NCBI GenBank assembly: GCA_017620055.1
Contig: JAFZRD010000104.1
Location: 1-12,119 of the forward strand
Length of the DNA: 12,119 bases
DNA from: Lachnospiraceae bacterium
GTDB lineage: Bacteria; Bacillota_A; Clostridia; Lachnospirales; Lachnospiraceae
Reading direction: 5' to 3'
Numbering within the stretch: position 1 is the stretch's first letter; every line of letters begins with the position of its first letter. The notes below the pieces were generated by a model, which was not told the DNA's origin, did not search any database, and saw nothing but the letters and a program-made list of their open reading frames with translations. Positions 8,159 to 12,119 of the stretch are shown piece after piece. The translations under genes and the position numbers were made by a program.

Positions 8159-10633
8159 TCATTCCAATCCCAGCCGCTTGATGGCATCTTCTCTCATCTT
8201 GTACTTCAGTACCTTGCCCGCGGCATTCATCGGGAATTCATCAACAAATTCAATATATCTGGGCACTTTGTGCCTTGCTAGGCTGGCCTTAATGAACGCA
8301 TCCATCTCCTCGACGGTCATGCTCTCACCTTCCTTCAGGATTATGCACGCCATGGCCTCCTCGCCGTACCGTTTGTCGGGCACGCCGATGACCTGCACGT
8401 CGCGAACCTTCGGACAGGTGTATATGAACTCTTCTATCTCCTTCGGATACAGGTTCTCGCCTCCGCGGATGATCATATCCTTGAGTCGTCCCGTGATCCT
8501 GTAGTTACCGTTCTCGTCACGTGCGGCAAGATCACCCGAATGAAGCCATCCGTCTGCATCGATCGTCTCACGCGTGGCTTCGGGCATCTTGTAATACCCT
8601 TTCATCGTATTGTAGCCTCTCGCGCAGAACTCGCCGTTCTCTCCGACACCGACTTCCGCACCGGTCTCGGGATCTATCACCTTGCATTCCACATGCGGGA
8701 ACGCATATCCGACAGTCTCCGTCCTCACATCAAGAGGATCCGTCCATGAAGACATCGTGTTGCCGGGCGCAGTCTCGGTCTGACCGTACACGGATACTAT
8801 GCCGCGCATGTTCATCTCGTTCGGATCCGCCGCGCGCTTCATAAGCTCCGGAGGACAGCCCGCACCGGCCATGATACCGGTTCTCATATACGAGAAATCG
8901 GTCTTCTTGTAATCGGCGTGGTTGAACATCGCAATGAACATCGTAGGCACACCGTTAAAGCACGTAATTCTCTCCTGGTTGATGCACGCGAGGGATGATT
9001 TTGCGCTAAAGTAAGGCATCGGGCATATCGTCGCACCGTGCGTGATCGACGATGTCATCGAGAGCACCATTCCGAAACAGTGGAACATCGGCACCTGGAT
9101 CATCATCCTGTCAGCTGTCGACAGACCCATCCTGTCTCCGATACATTTGCCGTTGTTGACCACATTGTAGTGTGTCAGCATGACACCCTTCGGGAATCCC
9201 GTTGTTCCCGACGTATACTGCATGTTGCACACATCATCGGGACGGACGTTTGCGGCCATTCTCTCAAGTTCGGTATCGGATACCATGTCGTGCCTGTCCA
9301 TCGCTTTTTCGAATGTGAGGGCACCCGGCATTGAAAATCCCACCGTTATGACATTACGAAGGAACGGCAGCTTCTTGCAATGAAGGGGCTTGCCCGCCTT
9401 CGACGTTGCGATCTCCGGACAAAGCTCGTTGATGATCGCCCTGTAGTTCGAATCCACGGCCGACTCGATCATCACGAGTGTATGCGTATCCGACTGGCGG
9501 AGAAGGTATTCCGCCTCATGTATCTTGTATGCGGTGTTCATCGTAACGAGTACCGCACCTATCTTACAGCATGCCCAAAACGAGATGTACCATGCGGGCA
9601 CATTCGTCGCCCATACGGCAACCTTGGAACCCGATCTGACGCCGAGACTCATGAGTGACTTGGCGAAATTGTTGACATCATCGCGAAACTCCTCATACGT
9701 TCTCGTGTAATCGAGTGTCGTATATTTGAAACAGTACTGATCCGGGAACTCCTCGACCATCCTGTCGAGAACCTGCGGGAACGTGAGGTTGATGAGCTCA
9801 TCCTTCTTCCACACATACTGTCCGGTGCCGTCATGGTTCGGATAGAGAACCTTCTTCTTGCCACGGGTGTTCTCGAAACGGCTCATGTAATTGACAAAAT
9901 AAGGGAATATGACCTCATGATCCTTGAGGTCATCCATATATTCCGGTTTCCACTCGTAAGATATGAACCCGGCATAGTCTATCGAATAAAGCGCATCCAT
10001 GAATTCCTTGATCGGAGCGCTTCCCTCGCCTATGAGATTGAATGTGTCCTTATCATCGGAATCGCGCAGATGAACGTGCTTAACATATGCGCCGAGATTT
10101 CTGATCGTATCCTTGGGCTCTTCGTTCGCATAGCGGAACGTATGATGAAGATCCCAGAGCGCAGCGAGGTTGTCGTCGGCAAACTCATCAAGCAGCGTGC
10201 ACAGTTTCTTCGTATCGGAATATATGCCTCCGGTCTCGATGAGAAGTATCACGTTCTTCTCACGCGCGAGAGGAAGGAGCTCATTAACGGCATCCCTGAT
10301 AGCTTTCTCATCGTCGGTCTCGAGTCCGATCCCGACATAATCCACGCGCATGTATCCCGCAATATCGATTATCTTCTTTATGTCTTCTATGCAATCTCTT
10401 TTTGTCAGATCATAGTTGCCGTCAAATATGGGGATCGACAGTCCCCTGTCCCGAAGCTGTCTTGTTGTCGCGGCTATGTTGTACTGGTCAAAAGCCTCAC
10501 CTTTGACGAACAGATCCTTGTCCTTTATAAGCTTATAGACTTCTATGCCGGCAAAATCCATTTCGCCGGCGATATCCATGAACTCATCAAATGTTATATC
10601 ATTCCATCCCCGTGTGGAAAAAGACAGTTTCAT
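8159..10633 (-). CDS. Fusion: TIM-barrel isomerase/epimerase-like domain + acyl-CoA synthetase
   Basis: An 824-residue two-domain protein (numbering here counts a GTG at 10636 as residue 1). Residues 1-255 form a xylose-isomerase-like TIM barrel of the sugar phosphate isomerase/epimerase family, with likely metal ligands Glu134 (LIETGG), Asp162 (WDLHH), His187 or His189 (HVHLRD) and Glu228 (SYEWKPE) all present. After a linker, residues 280-825 are a complete AMP-forming synthetase: P-loop YTSGTTGFPKG (474-484), YGQTE (617-621), HSGD (699-702), GRLKDMIIRGGENLYP (716-731) and Lys808 in NAAGKVLK. It resembles medium/long-chain acyl-CoA synthetases, so it should adenylate an organic acid and transfer it to CoA; the substrate is unknown. 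The ATG at 10633 is preferred because GAGGAGG lies 7 nt upstream; it shares one base with the upstream stop (TGATG). The frame is continuous through the linker, so this is not two adjacent genes. Confidence 0.88.
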   Translation of the reverse strand: MKLSFSTRGWNDITFDEFMDIAGEMDFAGIEVYKLIKDKDLFVKGEAFDQYNIAATTRQLRDRGLSIPIFDGNYDLTKRDCIEDIKKIIDIAGYMRVDYVGIGLETDDEKAIRDAVNELLPLAREKNVILLIETGGIYSDTKKLCTLLDEFADDNLAALWDLHHTFRYANEEPKDTIRNLGAYVKHVHLRDSDDKDTFNLIGEGSAPIKEFMDALYSIDYAGFISYEWKPEYMDDLKDHEVIFPYFVNYMSRFENTRGKKKVLYPNHDGTGQYVWKKDELINLTFPQVLDRMVEEFPDQYCFKYTTLDYTRTYEEFRDDVNNFAKSLMSLGVRSGSKVAVWATNVPAWYISFWACCKIGAVLVTMNTAYKIHEAEYLLRQSDTHTLVMIESAVDSNYRAIINELCPEIATSKAGKPLHCKKLPFLRNVITVGFSMPGALTFEKAMDRHDMVSDTELERMAANVRPDDVCNMQYTSGTTGFPKGVMLTHYNVVNNGKCIGDRMGLSTADRMMIQVPMFHCFGMVLSMTSSITHGATICPMPYFSAKSSLACINQERITCFNGVPTMFIAMFNHADYKKTDFSYMRTGIMAGAGCPPELMKRAADPNEMNMRGIVSVYGQTETAPGNTMSSWTDPLDVRTETVGYAFPHVECKVIDPETGAEVGVGENGEFCARGYNTMKGYYKMPEATRETIDADGWLHSGDLAARDENGNYRITGRLKDMIIRGGENLYPKEIEEFIYTCPKVRDVQVIGVPDKRYGEEAMACIILKEGESMTVEEMDAFIKASLARHKVPRYIEFVDEFPMNAAGKVLKYKMREDAIKRLGLE

Positions 10634-12045
10634 CACTCATCCTCCTCGTAGATAACCTTGTTCACAGCGTTGAGATATGCTCTCACGCTCGCACCGATTA
10701 TATCCGTGGATAGTCCTCTTCCCGAGAATACCTTGCCGTTCGCACGAAGCTTGACTATAGTCTCGGCAGCGGCTTCTTTACCTTCCGTAACGGCCTTTAT
10801 CTGAAAATCATCCAGCTCGTAGTGTCTTCCGGTGATCTGCTCTATGGCAAGAAATGCCGCATCTATCGGACCGTCTCCGAGTGATATCCCCTCAAGGTCC
10901 TCTTCCTTTGTGCGAAGCTTCACATGCGCCATTGCGGTTATGCTGTTTCCTGTATTCGTGATGTAATCCTCAAGAGTATATTTTGCGGGAACCTGCATTG
11001 CGGCGGTGGCGATGATCGCATCCAGTTCCTTTGTGGAAACGCTTTCCTTTTTGGATGCCAGTTTCTGGAATGCCTCGTATACTTTCTGTTCATCCTCTTC
11101 GTTGAGGCTGTAACCGAGCTTCTGGGCAACCTGAGCGACCGCTTCGGCCGAATCGTGCGCCGTCAGTCTGTCGTCAACACTCTCGATACCGCCCGTGAAA
11201 CCGAACGCCGTTTTGCTGTCCTGCGAAGTAACGCAGAATCTTCCTATCTGCGCGATCGTTCTCTTCATCGAAGATGTCGCGACCCCTGTTCTGACTCCGA
11301 AGCTCTCGCCCTTTCCGGCGATGACCCTGCATACATTTTCAAGGGATGCCGTATTGACGGGATATGCACTCGCCTTGATCTCACCCGCGCCGTGACACAG
11401 TGCGGCGATAACGCATGCATCGGCCATTGACAGTTCATCTGAGCACGATACACCCCATGTTATATCCCTAAGGCGCGGATCCGCCTCGAGTCTTTCCTCC
11501 AGAAATGCGGCAAACTCCTCGGGGAGCATCTCTCCAGCATCATCGCAGAAAGTTACCGTGGTCGCACCCGCATCGATTGCGGTATTTACAAGATCCGAAA
11601 TGATCGCGGAATCACCTCTTGTGGCGTCATCTATGATCAGTTCCACATCCTGCGTGAAATTCCTGCATGCACTGACCGTTTCCTTCACCATCTCCGTGAT
11701 GGCAGCAGGTTTCTTGTGATAGACGTACTCCATCCTGACGCTGCTTCCGGGTGCAACGACCTGAAGTCTGTAGCTCTTTGCCTCGGAAAGAGCCGCAGCC
11801 GCAGGTGCCGGATCGCTCCCGAGCGAAACGGGTACGGCAACCGTACTGTTGCCGACAGCGGTGACCACCGATTTGATCAGAAGACTGTCGACTTTGCTGT
11901 TTCTTATCTCATCTAGTTCGATCACATCAACACATAGCTTGTCCAGTAGCTTTGCAACTTCAAGCTTCTCCTTGAAAGACAGGGAGAGCTCTTTGCCGTT
12001 TGAAAGCTTTCTGACCGTGCTGTCACATACTCTGACCGTGTTCAT
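10633..12045 (-). CDS. LeuA-like protein with intact regulatory domain but degenerate active site
   Basis: A 470-residue protein related end to end to 2-isopropylmalate synthase. The N-terminal barrel (about 1-300) includes SLSFKEKLEVAKLL, the DDATRGD segment and DAGATTVTFCDDAGEMLPEEF. A C-terminal LeuA-type regulatory domain follows (about 350-465) with ISLGDGPIDAAFLAI and FSGRGLSTDIIGASVRAYL. Classical catalytic residues are missing. The LRDGEQ motif reads VRKLSN, keeping Arg12 but putting Lys13 in place of the metal-binding Asp. The HxH metal pair reads Ser200-Cys-Ser202. The GERAGN loop is shortened to PVNT, and the HxxGIHQ segment is also lost. Normal Claisen condensation with acetyl-CoA is therefore doubtful; it may be a sensor, a partner for the next enzyme, or an enzyme of changed chemistry. 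AGGAG lies 8 nt before the ATG at 12045. It is the first gene of the operon seen here, and its stop overlaps the next start. Confidence 0.83.
   Translation of the reverse strand: MNTVRVCDSTVRKLSNGKELSLSFKEKLEVAKLLDKLCVDVIELDEIRNSKVDSLLIKSVVTAVGNSTVAVPVSLGSDPAPAAAALSEAKSYRLQVVAPGSSVRMEYVYHKKPAAITEMVKETVSACRNFTQDVELIIDDATRGDSAIISDLVNTAIDAGATTVTFCDDAGEMLPEEFAAFLEERLEADPRLRDITWGVSCSDELSMADACVIAALCHGAGEIKASAYPVNTASLENVCRVIAGKGESFGVRTGVATSSMKRTIAQIGRFCVTSQDSKTAFGFTGGIESVDDRLTAHDSAEAVAQVAQKLGYSLNEEDEQKVYEAFQKLASKKESVSTKELDAIIATAAMQVPAKYTLEDYITNTGNSITAMAHVKLRTKEEDLEGISLGDGPIDAAFLAIEQITGRHYELDDFQIKAVTEGKEAAAETIVKLRANGKVFSGRGLSTDIIGASVRAYLNAVNKVIYEEDE
10641..10647 (-). promoter_or_regulatory. Ribosome binding site deciding the fusion-gene start
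   Basis: GAGGAGG on the minus strand lies within the last codons of the LeuA-like gene. It is 7 nt from the ATG at 10633 but only 4 nt from an in-frame GTG at 10636, which favours the ATG. Together with the TGATG stop/start overlap it points to translational coupling of the two genes. Confidence 0.6.
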
Positions 12046-12119
12046 GTGTTCAACTCCTTTTTTTATAGATAGTTACTATGTAATACATTGGTGAAATAAG
12101 CATAAATTAACTTAAAAAG
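12046..12119 (-). promoter_or_regulatory. AT-rich leader upstream of the operon
   Basis: The 74 nt before the first gene are strongly AT-rich compared with the coding sequence and hold its AAAGGAG ribosome binding site (12054-12060). Several -10-like hexamers occur (TATTAC, TATAAA, TATGCT on the minus strand), but none pairs with a convincing -35 at 16-18 nt, so no promoter is assigned. The true promoter may be here or just beyond the right edge. Confidence 0.4.
12069..12079. promoter_or_regulatory. 11-bp palindrome, possible operator
   Basis: ATAGTTACTAT is a perfect odd-length palindrome (ATAGT, centre T, ACTAT) 24 nt before the first start codon. AGTnACT-type half sites occur in operators of some small winged-helix repressors, but an 11-bp palindrome in AT-rich DNA can also arise by chance. 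Confidence 0.25.

Larger units (their letters stand above)
426..12045 (-). other. Probable six-gene operon
   Basis: The six genes share one strand. From upstream to downstream, the LeuA-like stop overlaps the fusion start by 1 nt; nifJ starts 9 nt after the fusion stop; moxR starts 1 nt after nifJ; the DUF58 gene starts 12 nt later; and the transglutaminase gene overlaps it by 74 nt. No gap could hold a conventional promoter or terminator, although promoters within coding sequence cannot be excluded. Confidence 0.75.

Noticed and set aside
10598..10640. Tiny frame beginning at the ATG directly after GAGGAGG
   Set aside because: It stops after about 13 codons; the same ribosome binding site better serves the ATG at 10633.
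9833..10651. Plus-strand open frame (272 codons) opposite the TIM-barrel domain
   Set aside because: Antisense shadow; no domain motifs, while the minus strand encodes a convincing barrel.

Overview
The window looks like chromosome of an anaerobic Firmicute, most likely a Clostridia member close to Lachnospiraceae. The reasons are a single-chain pyruvate:ferredoxin oxidoreductase, strong AGGAGG-type ribosome binding sites, very tight gene packing, and the family mix. The assignment is by protein resemblance only; no rRNA or marker gene is present.

All convincing genes lie on the minus strand, so the window reads from right to left. An AT-rich leader (12046-12119) precedes six genes: (1) a LeuA-like protein that has lost the classical metal ligands (10633-12045); (2) a fusion of a sugar-phosphate-isomerase/epimerase-like TIM barrel with a complete AMP-forming acyl-CoA synthetase (8159-10633); (3) full-length pyruvate:ferredoxin oxidoreductase, nifJ (4646-8149); (4) a MoxR-family AAA+ ATPase (3703-4644); (5) a DUF58 protein (2620-3690); (6) a membrane-anchored transglutaminase-like protein (426-2693). 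Junctions are +1 to +12 nt or overlaps, so this is probably one transcript with extensive translational coupling. No intrinsic terminator is obvious after gene 6.

The left edge (1-268) holds debris: a short Fic-family N-terminus with a good ribosome binding site runs, in a different frame, into what looks like the C-terminal part of a class I SAM-dependent methyltransferase.

Functionally the operon has two halves. Genes 1-3 concern acyl-CoA and central carbon metabolism. PFOR makes acetyl-CoA and reduced ferredoxin, the synthetase half of gene 2 should activate an unknown carboxylic acid, and gene 1 keeps the LeuA effector-binding domain but probably not LeuA catalysis. Genes 4-6 are the widespread MoxR-DUF58-transglutaminase module, thought to act in envelope-associated chaperone or protein-processing roles. 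The most unusual part is the coupled pair of genes 1 and 2; its substrate and pathway cannot be read from the sequence.
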